40,598 bases of DNA from Thiohalobacter sp. (GCF_027000115.1 NZ_JALTON010000047.1:1-40598), one strand, 5' to 3'. Numbered from the stretch's first letter, positions 26,261-37,368 are shown. Notes: generated from the letters alone by a model not told the origin. Numbers and translations are program-made.

Positions 26261-26800
26261 CTACTTCGCCTTCGGCCGGAAGGCCTTGATCACCTCGGGG
26301 TCGGTTTCCAGGAAAGGACCGCCGATCAGGTCGATGCAGTAGGGGATGGCCGGAAATACCGCATTCAGGCAGTCGGCGATGGCCGCCGGCTTGCCGGGCA
26401 GGTTGACGATCAGGCCCTGGCCGCGGATGCCGGCAGTCTGCCGCGAGAGGATCGCGGTGGGCACGAACTGCAGCGACACGCTGCGCATCAGCTCGCCGAA
26501 GCCCGGCATCATTTTCTCGCACACGGCCTCGGTCGCCTCGGGGGTGATGTCGCGCACCGCGGGCCCGGTGCCGCCGGTGGTGACCACCAGGCAGCAATGT
26601 TCCTCGTCGCACAGCTCGCGCAGCACGGCCTCGACCTGGGGCTGCTCGTCGGGGATCAGCCGGGCCACCGGTTCCCAGGGCGAGACCAGGGCCTTCTCCA
26701 GCCAGGCACGGATGGCGGGTCCGCCCAGATCCTCGTACTCGCCGCGGCTGGCGCGGTCGGAAACGGTGACGATGCCGATGCGTGCGGTCTGGACGGTCAT
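26261..26800 (-). CDS. mog: Molybdopterin adenylyltransferase (MogA/MoaB family)
   Basis: The enzyme adenylates molybdopterin before molybdate insertion, a cytosolic step of molybdenum cofactor synthesis. The 179 residues show the MogA order: RIGIVTVSDRASRGEYED near the start, the phosphate-binding VVTTGGTGPAVRDITPEAT (about 73-91) and LPGKPAAIADCLNAVFPAIP (about 134-153). E. coli MogA has 195 residues. MogA and MoaB are hard to tell apart by eye; PAVRD rather than the MoaB-like pattern and the C-terminal GKPAAI favour Mog. The start MTVQTARIG at 26800 is chosen by homology. No other molybdenum genes are in the window. Confidence 0.88.
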   Translation of the reverse strand: MTVQTARIGIVTVSDRASRGEYEDLGGPAIRAWLEKALVSPWEPVARLIPDEQPQVEAVLRELCDEEHCCLVVTTGGTGPAVRDITPEATEAVCEKMMPGFGELMRSVSLQFVPTAILSRQTAGIRGQGLIVNLPGKPAAIADCLNAVFPAIPYCIDLIGGPFLETDPEVIKAFRPKAK

Positions 26801-26917
26801 GGGTGTCCTCGGAATGCCGTGAAGGGGCCGGCAGTATAGCAAACGGCAGGCGCGTTTCGCGGCAGCGACGGCCAACGGTATGATGTGGCGATCATCATCC
26901 GTTTCGGGAAGCACTCA

Positions 26918-27751
26918 ATGATCGGGGTGAGTCGTCGCCACGTCGGGCGCAGCCGGTCGCTGCTTGCGATCCTGCTGGCAGCGACCCTATCATCACCGCG
27001 CGCGGCCGGCTGGGATGGCGCCTACGAGCGCCTGCTGTTCGACATCCGCTGGCTGTTCGTGCCGGCCGGCGTGGCGCTGGTCGAGGCCCGGCCGCGGGGC
27101 GAGGCACGGGTGCTGCTGCGGGTGGAGGCCTGCTCCAATGCCGCGCTGGATCTGTTCTACCGGGTGCGCGATCTCGCCGCGGTCGAGGTGCTGCGCGAGG
27201 ACGGCCACCTGCGCCCGCTGCAGTACCGCTATTCCCAGACCGAGGGCAGCCATCGCAGCGAACTGGTGAGCGACTTCTCCAGGGCGGGGGAAGTCGTACA
27301 ACACGACCGGTTGAAGGGAAGGCGCCGCGCGTTCCCGGTGCCCGAGGATGTCGCCGACATGGTGACGGCCTTTTTCCGCACCCGGGCGCTGGACCTGGCG
27401 CCGGACGCCGGGCCCTGGCGGATCCCGGTGTTCGACAAGGGCAAGAGCTATCTGCTGGAGATCGAGGTGCTGCGGCGGGAACGCATCGATACCCTGCTGG
27501 GCAAGGACACGCCGACGGTCGTGATCCGCCCGCGGCTGCAGACCGAGGGCATCTTCAAGCGCACGGGGGACATCTTCATCTGGCTGACCGATGATGCCCG
27601 GCATCTCCCGGTGCGGATGGAATCCCGGGTGCGCATCGGCAGCATCGTCAGTTCCCTGATCGCCATCGAACGCGAGCCGGTGCCGCTGCCCGCCGAGGGG
27701 CTGGCCTGCGAGGCGCTGCGCGAGACGCGCGCGGCTCAGGCGCCGAGATAG
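26918..27751 (+). CDS. DUF3108 domain protein, exported
   Basis: The 277-residue protein has a basic, hydrophobic N-terminus ([15 protein letters not shown], about 11-25) that looks like a signal peptide, then a DUF3108 beta-rich domain. Matching segments are [19 protein letters not shown] (about 40-58), [19 protein letters not shown]-like text near 105-121, [14 protein letters not shown] (about 147-160) and [17 protein letters not shown] (about 224-240). Relatives are thought to be periplasmic or envelope proteins, with no known activity. Start 26918 has GGAAG 8 bases upstream. Its last 16 bases overlap the convergent GGDEF-EAL gene. Confidence 0.8.
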   Translation: MIGVSRRHVGRSRSLLAILLAATLSSPRAAGWDGAYERLLFDIRWLFVPAGVALVEARPRGEARVLLRVEACSNAALDLFYRVRDLAAVEVLREDGHLRPLQYRYSQTEGSHRSELVSDFSRAGEVVQHDRLKGRRRAFPVPEDVADMVTAFFRTRALDLAPDAGPWRIPVFDKGKSYLLEIEVLRRERIDTLLGKDTPTVVIRPRLQTEGIFKRTGDIFIWLTDDARHLPVRMESRVRIGSIVSSLIAIEREPVPLPAEGLACEALRETRAAQAPR

Positions 27752-30486
27752 TCGTACAGCGCCTCGACCGGCATCGGCCGGGCGATGTGGTAGCCCTGGG
27801 CCATCTCGCAGCCCATCAGCCGCAGCGCGTCCAGCGTCTGCTGGTCCTCGACGCCTTCCGCCACCACCTTGAGACCCAGGTTGCGCGCCAGGGCGATGGT
27901 GGAGCGGACGATGATGGCGTCCTGCTCGTTGCGGAACATGTCCATGACGAAGGTGCGGTCGATCTTGAGCGCATCCAGCGGCAGGCGCTTGAGATAGGCC
28001 AGCGAGGAATAGCCGGTGCCGAAGTCGTCGATGGCGACGGGATAGCCGGCCTCGGACAGGACCCGCAGGCTTTCGGCCACGCGTTCCGGGTCGCGGATCA
28101 GGGCATTTTCCGTGATCTCCAGCTCGACGGCGCCGGCGGGCATCCGTTCGCGCGCGGCCTGCTCCAGTAGGAGCTGTATGCAGTGCTGGTCGAGCAGGTT
28201 GCGCGGCGACAGGTTGATCGCCAGCGGCATATCCAGTCCGCGCCTGCGGAATTCGCGGTACTGGTCGAAGGCGAGGTGGATGATCGCCTCGGTGAGCGGA
28301 AAGATCATGTGGCCGATCTCGGCCAGGGGGATGAAGTCGTTCGGGTAGATGAGCCCCATTTCGGGATGACGCCAGCGGACCAGCGCTTCGACCCCGACGC
28401 ACCGGCCGTCCGGGCAGCGCACCTTGGGCTGGTAGTGCAATTCGATCTGGCCCGCGCGAATGGCCATGCCCAGGTCGCGGATGATGGCGATCTTGCGCGG
28501 GGTATTGGTATCCAGCTCGGGGCGGTAGAAGCAGTATTCCTTGTCCTCGGCCTTGGCCCGGTACATGGCGATGTCGGCACGGCGCAGCAGCTCGTCGACC
28601 GAATCGCCGTCATCCGGCGCGAGCACGATGCCGATGCTGGCGCCGATGTCGAGCAGCATGTCGTCGACCTCGAAGGGTGCGTTCAGGGTGGCGAGGATGC
28701 GCTGGATCAGGCGTTCCAGTTCGCCACTGTCGGTGATTTCCCGCAGCACCAGGGCGAATTCGTCGCCGCCGAGCCGAGCCACCACCGGCGCCTCGCCGAC
28801 ATCCTTCAGCAGCGGTTCCAGCCGGGGGCCGATCTGGCGCAGGATGGCGTCGCCGGCCGGGTGGCCCAGGGCGTCGTTGATCTCCTTGAACTTGTTGAGG
28901 TCCAGCAGCAGCAGGGCGCTGCGGCGCCCGTCACGCGGGGCTTGCAGGGCCTGTGCCAGCGCGGTTTGTATCGCCAGCCGGTTGGGCAGCCCGGTCAGCG
29001 TGTCGTGATAGGCCTGGTATTCGAGCCGCTCGCGGTTGCGCACATTGGCCATGGCGAGGCTGACGATATGGCCGATGGTGGCCAGGGTGTCGCGGTCGAT
29101 GTCCTCGAAGGCCGCGGGTTTTTCGTGCAGCAGGTTGAGCGCGCCGAGCGCATCGCCGCCGTGGAACAAAGGGATGACGGCGAGGCTGCGCAGGCCGAGG
29201 CGCGCGAGGACCTGGCGCAGAGAGGCCTCGACCCGGCTGTCCGTGGCCAGGTCGCTGCTGGTCAGTATCTGTTGTTGCAGCACGGCCGCGCCGCTGAGGC
29301 TGCCGCGCAGCGGCAGTCGCCAGCCGCGGGCCCGGACCGGCTCCGGGAAGTCGGACTCGTCGAAGCCGTGGTAACCGATGAGGTCCAGGTGCTCGCCATC
29401 CTCGTCGAGTGCATAGCAGGCCACGTGCGGCGCCTCGCTGTACTCCGAGAGGGCCGCGACCGTGTGCGCGGCCAGCTCGCGCAGGTCACGGCATTTCAGC
29501 AGTCGCAGATGCAAACGGTTGAGGAGGGCCAGCAGTTCGTTCGAGGCCTCCAGTCGCTCGCGGTAGCCTGCCAGCGCGGCCTCGTTCCGTTTGCGCTCGC
29601 TGACATCGCGAACGATGGCCTGCAGGTGGGGTTCGCCGTCCAGGTCGATCCGGTTGAGGGTGACCTCCGCATCGAAGGGGGTGCCATCGTGTTGAACATG
29701 GACCCATTCGAACGTCTGGGGCTCTCCGGTGAAGGCGGCGGCAATCTTCTCCAGCGCCTTTTCCCGGGAGTCGCGGCCGTCGGGCTGGCGTTCGGGGGAA
29801 AAACGGTAAGGCGGCTGCCCGATGATCTGTTCGCGGCTGCAACGAAACATTTCGAGTGTCCGCGCATTGCAGTCGACAAAGCGGTCGTCGCGCATCAGGA
29901 AAACGGCGTCGCCGCCGGCCTCGAACAGGGTCCGGTAGCGGCGCTCGGATTCCTGCAGCCGCTGGTGGGTTGCGACCAGCGAGAACTCCGCGCCGGCGTG
30001 GGACGCGGAAACCTGGAATACGCGCAGTTTCCTTTTGGCGTCGTCGACCGGTCGGCGGAACAGTGCGGCCAGGATGCCCATGGGCCGATCATCGTCGCGA
30101 TCTCTGAGCGCCGCGCCCAGATAGGCCTCTATGCCCATTTCACCGATCAGGCGGTCTCGCGGAAAGCGCTCGGCCAGCCGGCGGCCGATGGCCGCATGGC
30201 CTTCCGCGATCACCTGTTCGCAAGGCGATCCGGCCAGTGAATATTCGAAATTCTCCAGCAGGCCCTCGGGTCCGTGCAGCAGCAGGGTGCGCATGCGGGT
30301 GCGGGCATTGTCGATAAACCCCGAGATCAGTACGTAATCGGCCCCGACCAGCAGCCGCAGGTCGCGGGCCAGCACGCGCAGGTAGTCCAGCCCTCGCTGA
30401 CTGGCCAGGGTCTCGTGCAGTTTCAGCAGGGAGGCATCGAGTTCCGCCTCGCTGGCATCCGTGCGCAGAGGATCGATCGATGACAT
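27736..30486 (-). CDS. GAF-PAS-GAF-GGDEF-EAL c-di-GMP turnover protein
   Basis: The 916-residue cytosolic protein has five domains: a GAF-like sensor (about 25-175), PAS (about 185-305; [16 protein letters not shown]), GAF (about 320-485), GGDEF (about 490-655) and EAL (about 660-915). The diguanylate cyclase motif GGDEF (about 572-576) is intact, as are the phosphodiesterase motifs EAL (near 698), [25 protein letters not shown] and AEGVED. Both activities are possible by sequence; in such hybrids one often dominates, and which one cannot be read here. No transmembrane segment is evident. It is 78 bases downstream of glgB on the same strand, with a hairpin in between, and overlaps the DUF3108 gene tail to tail. 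Confidence 0.95.
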   Translation of the reverse strand: MSSIDPLRTDASEAELDASLLKLHETLASQRGLDYLRVLARDLRLLVGADYVLISGFIDNARTRMRTLLLHGPEGLLENFEYSLAGSPCEQVIAEGHAAIGRRLAERFPRDRLIGEMGIEAYLGAALRDRDDDRPMGILAALFRRPVDDAKRKLRVFQVSASHAGAEFSLVATHQRLQESERRYRTLFEAGGDAVFLMRDDRFVDCNARTLEMFRCSREQIIGQPPYRFSPERQPDGRDSREKALEKIAAAFTGEPQTFEWVHVQHDGTPFDAEVTLNRIDLDGEPHLQAIVRDVSERKRNEAALAGYRERLEASNELLALLNRLHLRLLKCRDLRELAAHTVAALSEYSEAPHVACYALDEDGEHLDLIGYHGFDESDFPEPVRARGWRLPLRGSLSGAAVLQQQILTSSDLATDSRVEASLRQVLARLGLRSLAVIPLFHGGDALGALNLLHEKPAAFEDIDRDTLATIGHIVSLAMANVRNRERLEYQAYHDTLTGLPNRLAIQTALAQALQAPRDGRRSALLLLDLNKFKEINDALGHPAGDAILRQIGPRLEPLLKDVGEAPVVARLGGDEFALVLREITDSGELERLIQRILATLNAPFEVDDMLLDIGASIGIVLAPDDGDSVDELLRRADIAMYRAKAEDKEYCFYRPELDTNTPRKIAIIRDLGMAIRAGQIELHYQPKVRCPDGRCVGVEALVRWRHPEMGLIYPNDFIPLAEIGHMIFPLTEAIIHLAFDQYREFRRRGLDMPLAINLSPRNLLDQHCIQLLLEQAARERMPAGAVELEITENALIRDPERVAESLRVLSEAGYPVAIDDFGTGYSSLAYLKRLPLDALKIDRTFVMDMFRNEQDAIIVRSTIALARNLGLKVVAEGVEDQQTLDALRLMGCEMAQGYHIARPMPVEALYDYLGA

Positions 30487-30538
30487 GCAGTCCCCCGTGG
30501 GCGATGGTGGTCAAGCATAGCCCAAACCGCGGGCGGGT

Positions 30539-30559
30539 GCCGACAGCCGGTTTGTCGGC
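30539..30559. terminator. Hairpin after glgB
   Basis: GCCGACA at 30539-30545 and TGTCGGC at 30553-30559 form a perfect 7-bp stem with a 7-base loop, 5 bases past the glgB stop. On the minus strand, the direction of glgB, no U-run follows, so termination would be weak or factor-aided; some read-through into the GGDEF-EAL gene is likely. On the plus strand CGTTTTC follows, but no gene reads into it from that side. Confidence 0.4.
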
Positions 30560-30564
30560 CGTTT

Positions 30565-32751
30565 TCAGGTCCGCTTTAGGATCAGCGCCCCCAGCGGCGG
30601 CAGGGTCAGCTCGATCGAGCAGGGCAGTCCCATCCAGGGCAGGTCCTGGCTCATGGCGCCGGGCAGGCCGGTGTTGCTGCCGCCGTAGAACGCCGAGTCG
30701 CTGTTGAGCAGCACCTGGTACCAGCCGGGGGTCGGGACGCCGAGCCGATAGCCGTGGCGCACCACGGGGGTGAAGTTGAGTACCACGATCACTTCCTCGT
30801 CACCGGCGCGGCGGCGGTAGCTGATCACCGACTGGTCGGCATCGTGGCAGTCGATCCAGGCAAAGCCCCCGGCCTCGAAATCGTGTGCATGCAGAGCGGG
30901 CTGCTCCCGGTAGAGGCGGTTGAGGTCGGCCACCAGTGACTGCACGCCCCGGTGCGGAGGATAGTCCAGGGCCTGCCATTCGAGCGGCGCATCGAAGTTC
31001 CACTCGCTGCGTTGGCCCCATTCGCTGCCCATGAACAGCAGTTTCTTGCCGGGGTAGGTCCACTGGTAGGCATAGAGCAGGCGCAGGTTGGCGAACTGCT
31101 GCCACTCGTCTCCGGGCATCTTGTGCAGCATGGATGCCTTGCCGTGCACTACCTCGTCATGGGAGAAGGGCAGCACGAAGTTCTCGGTGAAGGCGTACAG
31201 CAGCCCGAAGGTGAGCCGCTCGTGGTGGTAGTGGCGGTGGACCGGATCCTTGCTCATGTACTCCAGGGTGTCGTGCATCCAGCCCATGTTCCATTTCATG
31301 GCGAAGCCCAGTCCGCCCAGCCAGGGCGGACGCGTGACCTGCGGCCAGGCGGTGGACTCCTCGGCGATCACGAGTGCGCCGGGATGCTGCCCCTGGGTGA
31401 CCTGGTTCAGCTCGCGCAGGAAGTCGATCGCCTCCAGGTTCTCGTTGCCACCGTAGATGTTGGGCACCCAGTCGCCCGGCTCGCGGGAGTAGTCCAGGTA
31501 GAGCATGGAGGCGACCGCATCCACGCGCAGGCCGTCGAGATGAAACTCCTCCAGCCAGTAGACGGCACTGGCGATGAGGAAGTTCTTCACCTCGTTGCGG
31601 CCGTAGTTGAAGATCAGCGTGCCCCAGTCGCGGTGCTCGCCGCGGCGCGGGTCCTCGTGCTCGTACAGCGGGCTGCCGTCGAAGCGCGCCAGCGCGAAGC
31701 CGTCGCGGGGGAAGTGGCCCGGCGCCCAGTCGAGGATGACGCCGATGCCGGCCTGGTGGCAACGGTCGACGAAGCGGCGGAAGCCGTCGGGATCGCCGAA
31801 GCGGCTGGTGGGCGCAAAGTAGCCGGTCGTCTGGTAGCCCCAGGAGGCATCCAGCGGGTGTTCGGTGATGGGCAGCAGCTCGATGTGGGTGAAGCCCTGT
31901 TCGCTGACATAGGGCACCAGCCGGTCGGCCAGATCGTCATAGGAGAGGAAGCCGCCATCGGCGTCGCGTTGCCAGGAACCGGGGTGGACCTCGTAGATGG
32001 ACATGGGCCGGTGCTGCCAGGGCGCCTGGCGCCGGTCGGCGAGCCAGTCGGCGTCGTCCCAGCGATGGGATGACGGGGCCACCACCCGGGCGGCGGTGCC
32101 GGGGCGCAGCTCGAAGGCGCGGCCGTAGGGGTCGGTCTTGGTGAGCACCATTCCGCTGGCGCGGTGGCGGATCTCGAACTTGTACAGTTCGCCGGCGTTC
32201 AGTTCCGGGATGAAGATCTCCCACACTCCGCTGCCACCGCGTACCCGCATGGGATGGCGGCGGCCGTCCCAGCCGTTGAAGTTGCCGACCACACTGACCC
32301 GCTCGGCATTGGGCGCCCAGACGCCGAACAGCACGCCCTCGACGCCGTCCACCTGATGCACATGGGCGCCGAGGAAGCGGTAGGCGTGCCAGTGGCGGCC
32401 TTCGCCGAACAGATGCAGGTCGAAGTCGCTGATCAGCGGCGGGAAGTCGTAGGGGTCGTGGCCGATGCGTGCCTCGCCGCCGCGGCGCCACTCCAGCCGG
32501 TAGTGGCGCGGCAACTGCCCCGGCTGGCCCAGCCAGCGGAAGAAGTCGCTGTCGCCGAGCCGTTCCATCGCCGCATCGATATCGGGCAGGCGCACCGAAT
32601 CGGTGCCCGGGGCGTAAACCAGGACCCATTCGCGGCGGCCGTCGCCGTGGCGACCCAGCAGCTCGAAGGGGTCATGGTGGCGGGCCTCTGCAATGCGCCG
32701 CAGGGCATCGGGATCGGGCTGGAGATCGGCGTCGAGCACGGGGCTGTTCAT
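30565..32751 (-). CDS. glgB: 1,4-alpha-glucan branching enzyme GlgB
   Basis: GlgB (GH13) cuts alpha-1,4 chains and re-attaches them as alpha-1,6 branches in glycogen. The 728 residues equal E. coli GlgB in length. Catalytic residues are D411 (DGLRVDAV), E464 (IAEEST) and the transition-state D532 (SHDEVVHGK), each six positions after its E. coli equivalent. The N-terminal beta-domains are present ([10 protein letters not shown] near 25; [19 protein letters not shown] near 142). The start [11 protein letters not shown] at 32751 is chosen because an upstream ATG would add 49 residues inside the regulatory gap. It diverges from glgC; the two share 128 bases. Confidence 0.98.
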   Translation of the reverse strand: MNSPVLDADLQPDPDALRRIAEARHHDPFELLGRHGDGRREWVLVYAPGTDSVRLPDIDAAMERLGDSDFFRWLGQPGQLPRHYRLEWRRGGEARIGHDPYDFPPLISDFDLHLFGEGRHWHAYRFLGAHVHQVDGVEGVLFGVWAPNAERVSVVGNFNGWDGRRHPMRVRGGSGVWEIFIPELNAGELYKFEIRHRASGMVLTKTDPYGRAFELRPGTAARVVAPSSHRWDDADWLADRRQAPWQHRPMSIYEVHPGSWQRDADGGFLSYDDLADRLVPYVSEQGFTHIELLPITEHPLDASWGYQTTGYFAPTSRFGDPDGFRRFVDRCHQAGIGVILDWAPGHFPRDGFALARFDGSPLYEHEDPRRGEHRDWGTLIFNYGRNEVKNFLIASAVYWLEEFHLDGLRVDAVASMLYLDYSREPGDWVPNIYGGNENLEAIDFLRELNQVTQGQHPGALVIAEESTAWPQVTRPPWLGGLGFAMKWNMGWMHDTLEYMSKDPVHRHYHHERLTFGLLYAFTENFVLPFSHDEVVHGKASMLHKMPGDEWQQFANLRLLYAYQWTYPGKKLLFMGSEWGQRSEWNFDAPLEWQALDYPPHRGVQSLVADLNRLYREQPALHAHDFEAGGFAWIDCHDADQSVISYRRRAGDEEVIVVLNFTPVVRHGYRLGVPTPGWYQVLLNSDSAFYGGSNTGLPGAMSQDLPWMGLPCSIELTLPPLGALILKRT

Positions 32752-32790
32752 GGGGTCTCCCGGAGCCGGTGGCGGGGCAGCAAAAGTGTC

Positions 32791-32819
32791 ATGGTACCTG
32801 CTGGTTCCGATGGTACCAT
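32791..32819. promoter_or_regulatory. Tandem GGTACC palindromes between glgB and glgC, candidate operator
   Basis: ATGGTACC occurs at 32791-32798 and again in the perfect 10-base palindrome ATGGTACCAT at 32810-32819, a 19-base spacing. The sites lie 39 bases from the glgB start and 60 bases from the glgC start, so a bound protein could govern both directions. The regulator is unknown; no regulatory gene is in the cluster. Confidence 0.4.
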
Positions 32820-32879
32820 AGGCCTGCGGCGCACAGGTGGCGCCGCCATCACGGGGGCGGAAGCAAGGAGCAGCATCGG

Positions 32880-34148
32880 ATGTACACCGGCCAGACACGG
32901 CGTTTCGTCAGCCGACTCACGCGCAACACCCTGGCACTGATTCTGGCGGGCGGCCGGGGTTCGCGACTCAAGCATCTCACCATGTGGCGCGCCAAGCCGG
33001 CAGTGCCCTTCGGCGGCAAGTTCCGCATCATCGACTTTCCGCTGTCGAACTGTCTCAATTCCGGCATTCGCAGCATCGGCGTACTCACCCAGTACAAGGC
33101 ACATTCGCTGATCCAGCACATCCACCGGGGCTGGAACTTCCTGCGGGGCGAGTTCGGCGAATTCATCGAGCTGTTGCCCGCGCAGCAGCGGATCGAGACC
33201 TCCTGGTACGAGGGCACGGCGGACGCCGTGTACCAGAACCTGGACATCATTCGCCTGCACGATCCCGAGTTCGTACTCATCCTCGCCGGCGATCACATCT
33301 ACAAGATGGACTACGGCCCGATGATCGCCGAGCATGTCAAGCAGGGCGCGGACATGACCGTGGGCTGCATCGAGGTGGATCTGGACAAGGCGCGCGCCTT
33401 CGGCGTGATGTCGGTGGACGAGCGCGGCCAGGTGGCACGCTTCCACGAGAAGCCCGAGCAGCCCGAGCCCGTTCCCGGCAAGCCGGACACGGCACTGGCT
33501 TCCATGGGCATCTACGTGTTCAACACCCGTTTCCTGTTCGACCAGCTGATCCGTGACGCCGACGACCAGGCCTCCGCCCATGACTTCGGCAAGGACATCA
33601 TACCGCGCGTGATCGACACCCACCGGGTGGTGGCCTATCCCTTCCGTGATCCGGCCACCGGCCGGCAGGCCTACTGGCGTGATGTGGGGACGGTGGATGC
33701 CTTCTGGGCGGCCAACCTGGAGCTGATCGGCGTGACGCCCGAACTGAACCTGTACGATGCCGACTGGCCCATCTGGACCTACCAGGAACAACTGCCGCCG
33801 GCCAAGTTCATCTTCGACGATGACGACCGCCGTGGCATGGCGGTGGACTCCATGGTGTCCGGCGGCTGCATTATCTCCGGGGCGAAGGTGCGGCACTCGC
33901 TGCTGTTTTCCAACGTCAAGGTGCATTCGCGGGCCGTATTGGAGGATGCCGTGGTGCTGCCCAATGTCGATATCGGCCACGACTGCCGCATCCGGCGCGC
34001 GGTGATCGACAAGAGCTGTCGTATCCCCGCCAATACCGTCATCGGCGAGGACCCGGTCGCCGACGCCGAGCGCTTCCACATCACGCCGGAAGGCGTGGTA
34101 CTGGTCACGCCCGAGATGCTGGGTCAGGAACTGCATCATGTCCGCTGA
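32880..34148 (+). CDS. glgC: Glucose-1-phosphate adenylyltransferase GlgC
   Basis: GlgC makes ADP-glucose from ATP and glucose-1-phosphate, the committed step to glycogen. The 422 residues (E. coli 431) contain the nucleotide-binding [15 protein letters not shown] (about 20-34) with [20 protein letters not shown], the GDHIYKMDY segment (about 140) and FHEKPEQP (about 186). The C-terminal left-handed beta-helix (about 310-400) is present, usually the site of allosteric control. The start at 32880 follows AAGGAG by 10 bases. Its last 11 bases overlap the GH57 gene, implying coupled translation. Confidence 0.98.
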   Translation: MYTGQTRRFVSRLTRNTLALILAGGRGSRLKHLTMWRAKPAVPFGGKFRIIDFPLSNCLNSGIRSIGVLTQYKAHSLIQHIHRGWNFLRGEFGEFIELLPAQQRIETSWYEGTADAVYQNLDIIRLHDPEFVLILAGDHIYKMDYGPMIAEHVKQGADMTVGCIEVDLDKARAFGVMSVDERGQVARFHEKPEQPEPVPGKPDTALASMGIYVFNTRFLFDQLIRDADDQASAHDFGKDIIPRVIDTHRVVAYPFRDPATGRQAYWRDVGTVDAFWAANLELIGVTPELNLYDADWPIWTYQEQLPPAKFIFDDDDRRGMAVDSMVSGGCIISGAKVRHSLLFSNVKVHSRAVLEDAVVLPNVDIGHDCRIRRAVIDKSCRIPANTVIGEDPVADAERFHITPEGVVLVTPEMLGQELHHVR

Positions 34149-35856
34149 GGCGCGGCTCAACGTGGTGCTGATGTGGCACATGCACCAGCCCGACTACCGC
34201 GACGCCGGTTCCGGTGTCTACCAGCAGCCCTGGGTCTATCTGCACGGCATCAAGGACTATGTGGACATGGTCGCGCACCTGGAGGCCAATCCGCAGGCGC
34301 GCGCCGTGGTCAACTTCGCGCCCATCCTGCTGGAGCAGATCGAGGACTATGCGCGGCAGTTGCGCCGCTTCCTGGAACGTGGCGAAGGCATGCACGACCC
34401 GCTGCTGGACGCGCTCGCCTGCCCGGTGCTGCCGCCGGATACCGAGTCCCGGCTGAAGCTGGTACGGGCCTGCCTGCGCGCCAACGAGCAGCGGCTGGTG
34501 GATCGCTTCCCGCCGTTCCGGCAACTGGTCGACCTGGCCCGCTGGGTGCTGGAGCGCCCCGGTGCCGAGGGCTATCTGTCCGAGCAGTTCCTGGTCGATC
34601 TCATGGTGTGGTACCACCTCGCCTGGATGGGCGAGACGGTTCGGCGCAGTGACACGCGCATCCAGGCGCTGGAGGAGAAGGGCAGCCACTACACCATCCA
34701 CGACCGCCGCGAGCTGCTGACCGTCATGAGCGAGCTGCTCGGCGGGGTCATCGGCCGCTACCGTGCCCTGGCCGGGCAGGGACGGGTGGAGCTTTCGGTG
34801 ACGCCCTGGGCGCATCCCATCCTGCCGCTGCTGATCGACCTCAAGGTGGCGCGCGAGGCCCTGCCGGACGCGCCGCTGCCGAACGCCTCCGTGTATCCCG
34901 GCGGCATGGACCGCGCGCGCTGGCACGTGCGGCGGGGACTGGAGAGCTTCGAGCGTCACTTCGGCTTCCGGCCGCGGGGTTGCTGGCCCTCGGAAGGCGC
35001 GGTGAGCGAGGCCACGCTGCAACTGCTGGAACAGGAAGGCTTCGCGTGGGCAGCCAGCGGCGAGACGGTACTGTTCAACAGCATCGCGCGGCATCCCGAA
35101 CTCAAGTCCCTGCCGCGGGCGCAGAACCTGTACCGGCCGCACCGGCTGGGACAAGGCCAGCTCAACTGTTTCTTCCGCGATGACGGCTTGTCCGATCTGG
35201 TCGGCTTCACCTATTCGGACTGGCATGCCGATGATGCGGTGGCCAACCTGTTGCATCACCTGGAGACCATCGCCGATGGCCTCGAGGCGCCGGGTGAACA
35301 CCTGGTGCCTGTCATCCTCGATGGCGAGAACGCCTGGGAGTACTATCCCGAGAACGGCTACTACTTCCTGGAGGCGCTGTATCGGGGCCTGTCCACGCAC
35401 CCGAAGCTGCGGCTTGCCACCTTTTCCGAGGCGCTGGACGGCGGGCTTGTACCGGGTACCCTCAACACCCTGGTGGCCGGAAGCTGGGTCTACGGCACGC
35501 TCTCTACCTGGATCGGTGATGCCGACAAGAATCGTGCATGGGACATGCTGGCCGAGGCCAAGCAGGTGTTCGACGAAGTGATGGCGCAGGGCCGGCTGGA
35601 CGAGGCCGCGCGCGAGGCGGCGGAACGGCAGCTGGGCATCTGCGAGGGCTCGGACTGGTTCTGGTGGTTCGGCGACTACAACCCGGCCGGCACCGTGCAG
35701 GATTTCGATCGTCTCTACCGTCTGCAGCTCATCAACCTCTACCAGCGTCTCGGCCGCGAACCGCCCGAGTACCTGGCACATGCCTTCTCGTTCGGCGGTT
35801 CGGCCGCGGCACCCGCTCATGGCGGCGTGATGCGGCATGGTCAGGGCAGTCACTGA
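34138..35856 (+). CDS. Glycoside hydrolase family 57 protein (alpha-glucan active)
   Basis: The 572-residue protein has the GH57 signatures: HMHQPDY near the start (H14, H16-Q17-P18), GCWPSEGAV with probable nucleophile E286, and [10 protein letters not shown] with probable acid/base D395. GH57 enzymes include amylases, 4-alpha-glucanotransferases and branching enzymes, all retaining, and share a (beta/alpha)7 barrel. The HMHQPDYR form is typical of a bacterial group of unproven specificity; I would not call it a branching enzyme because glgB is next to it. No signal peptide is present, so it acts on internal glucan. It sits between glgC (11-base overlap) and malQ. Confidence 0.9.
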   Translation: MSAEARLNVVLMWHMHQPDYRDAGSGVYQQPWVYLHGIKDYVDMVAHLEANPQARAVVNFAPILLEQIEDYARQLRRFLERGEGMHDPLLDALACPVLPPDTESRLKLVRACLRANEQRLVDRFPPFRQLVDLARWVLERPGAEGYLSEQFLVDLMVWYHLAWMGETVRRSDTRIQALEEKGSHYTIHDRRELLTVMSELLGGVIGRYRALAGQGRVELSVTPWAHPILPLLIDLKVAREALPDAPLPNASVYPGGMDRARWHVRRGLESFERHFGFRPRGCWPSEGAVSEATLQLLEQEGFAWAASGETVLFNSIARHPELKSLPRAQNLYRPHRLGQGQLNCFFRDDGLSDLVGFTYSDWHADDAVANLLHHLETIADGLEAPGEHLVPVILDGENAWEYYPENGYYFLEALYRGLSTHPKLRLATFSEALDGGLVPGTLNTLVAGSWVYGTLSTWIGDADKNRAWDMLAEAKQVFDEVMAQGRLDEAAREAAERQLGICEGSDWFWWFGDYNPAGTVQDFDRLYRLQLINLYQRLGREPPEYLAHAFSFGGSAAAPAHGGVMRHGQGSH

Positions 35857-35862
35857 GTGGCC

Positions 35863-37311
35863 ATGAACCGGGACTGGCCACGCCGGGCCGGGCTGCTGCT
35901 GCATCCCACCTCCCTTCCGGGACCACAGCCGCGCGGCGACCTCGGGCGGGAGGCGCACAACTTCATCGACTTTCTCGCCGCTGCCGGCATGGGTGTATGG
36001 CAGATGCTGCCGTTGGGTCCCACCCACGAAGACCTCTCGCCCTACCAGTGCACCTCAGTGCATGCCGGTGATCCGCAGCTGATCAGCCTGCGGGCCCTGG
36101 TCGATGACGGCTGGCTGGGTGCGGAGGACGTGGGCCGGCCATCCACCGAGGCACTGCCCATCGCCCATGCGAGCTTCCGGCGGCAGGCCGACCCGGAAAT
36201 CCGGCATGCGTTCGATGCCTTTCGCAACACGCATGCCGCCTGGCTGCCGGACTTTGCACTGTATCAGGCGCTGCGCGAGGCCCAGGGCGGCAAGTCCTGG
36301 ATCGACTGGCCGCCGGCGCTGCGTGATCGTGCGCCGGCGGCACTGAAGGCGGCCCGCCACGACCTCGCCGGACGCATCGATGGCATCGCCTTCGAACAGT
36401 TCCTGTTCTTCCGCCAGTGGCAGGCACTCAGGGATCATGCCCGTGCCGCCGGCATCCGCCTGTTCGGCGACATGCCGATCTTCGTGGCCCATGACAGCGC
36501 GGAGGTCTGGGCGCACCGTGAGTATTTCCTCCTCGATGACGAGGGCCAGCCCACGGTGGTCGCGGGCGTCCCGCCCGACTATTTTTCCGAAACCGGACAG
36601 CGCTGGGGCAACCCGCTCTATGACTGGTCACGGATGCAGGCCGACGGCTTCGCCTGGTGGGTGGAGCGCCTGCGCACCCAGCGCGAGCTGTTCGACCTCA
36701 TACGCATCGACCACTTCCGCGGCTTCGAGGCCTGCTGGGAGATACCGGCAGAGGCCGAGACGGCCATCGGCGGGCGTTGGGTGCATGCGCCGGGGCGGGC
36801 GCTGTTTGCCCGGTTGCGCGAGGTGTTCGGAGATCTGCCGCTGGTGGCCGAGGACCTGGGTACCATTACGCCCGAGGTCGAGGCCCTGCGCCGCGAGTTC
36901 GGGCTGCCCGGCATGAAGATCCTGCAGTTCGCCTTCGGCGGCGGTGCCGACAATCCCTATCTGCCGCACTGGCACGAACCCCTGAGCGTGGTCTACACCG
37001 GTACCCACGACAACGATACCACGCTCGGCTGGTATGCATCCGCGCCACCGGAACTGCAGGCCCATGTGCGGGACTATCTGGGGTATCCGGGCGAGGCCAT
37101 GCCCTGGCCGCTGATCCGCGCGGCTCTGGCGTCGGTGGCGGTGCTGGCGGTGGTACCCATGCAGGACGTGCTGGCACTCGACAGCGCCCACCGCATGAAT
37201 CGCCCGGGCGAGACCGAAGGCAACTGGCGCTGGCGTTTCGAATGGGAGATGGTGCCGGGGGATCTGGCGGGACGACTGCGCGCGCTCAATGCGCTGTACG
37301 GGCGCATCTGA
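35863..37311 (+). CDS. malQ: 4-alpha-glucanotransferase MalQ
   Basis: MalQ (GH77, amylomaltase) moves alpha-1,4-glucan segments between chains and so recycles short maltodextrins. The 482 residues carry the GH77 motifs: FGDMPIFVAHDSAEVW (about 202-217), RIDHFRGFEACWEIP with the nucleophile D (about 283), VAEDLGTITPEVE with the acid/base E (about 331) and YTGTHDNDTTLGW with the third D (about 386). The length is near that of amylomaltases from Thermus and plants (about 500), not of the longer E. coli MalQ (694). An alternative GTG at 35857 would add two residues. It follows the GH57 gene almost directly. Confidence 0.95.
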   Translation: MNRDWPRRAGLLLHPTSLPGPQPRGDLGREAHNFIDFLAAAGMGVWQMLPLGPTHEDLSPYQCTSVHAGDPQLISLRALVDDGWLGAEDVGRPSTEALPIAHASFRRQADPEIRHAFDAFRNTHAAWLPDFALYQALREAQGGKSWIDWPPALRDRAPAALKAARHDLAGRIDGIAFEQFLFFRQWQALRDHARAAGIRLFGDMPIFVAHDSAEVWAHREYFLLDDEGQPTVVAGVPPDYFSETGQRWGNPLYDWSRMQADGFAWWVERLRTQRELFDLIRIDHFRGFEACWEIPAEAETAIGGRWVHAPGRALFARLREVFGDLPLVAEDLGTITPEVEALRREFGLPGMKILQFAFGGGADNPYLPHWHEPLSVVYTGTHDNDTTLGWYASAPPELQAHVRDYLGYPGEAMPWPLIRAALASVAVLAVVPMQDVLALDSAHRMNRPGETEGNWRWRFEWEMVPGDLAGRLRALNALYGRI

Positions 37312-37349
37312 CCGGCCACGGGCGCTTCCTCCTTGGCCGCATCGGCGCT

Positions 37350-37367
37350 GCCCGCTGTCGCGCGGGC
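37350..37367. terminator. Hairpin between convergent malQ and glgP, possible terminator
   Basis: GCCCGC at 37350-37355 pairs with GCGGGC at 37362-37367 around a 6-base loop. It sits in the 57-base gap between the malQ and glgP stops and could act in both directions. No U-tract follows on either strand, so it is a weak candidate. Confidence 0.3.
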
Positions 37368-37368
37368 C

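Noticed and set aside
28183-30240. A 685-residue open frame on the plus strand
   Set aside because: It is antisense to the GGDEF-EAL gene, where all catalytic motifs are on the other strand.
34138-35856. Calling the GH57 gene a branching enzyme or amylopullulanase
   Set aside because: The GH57 motifs alone do not decide specificity, and a GH13 branching enzyme is already encoded next to it.
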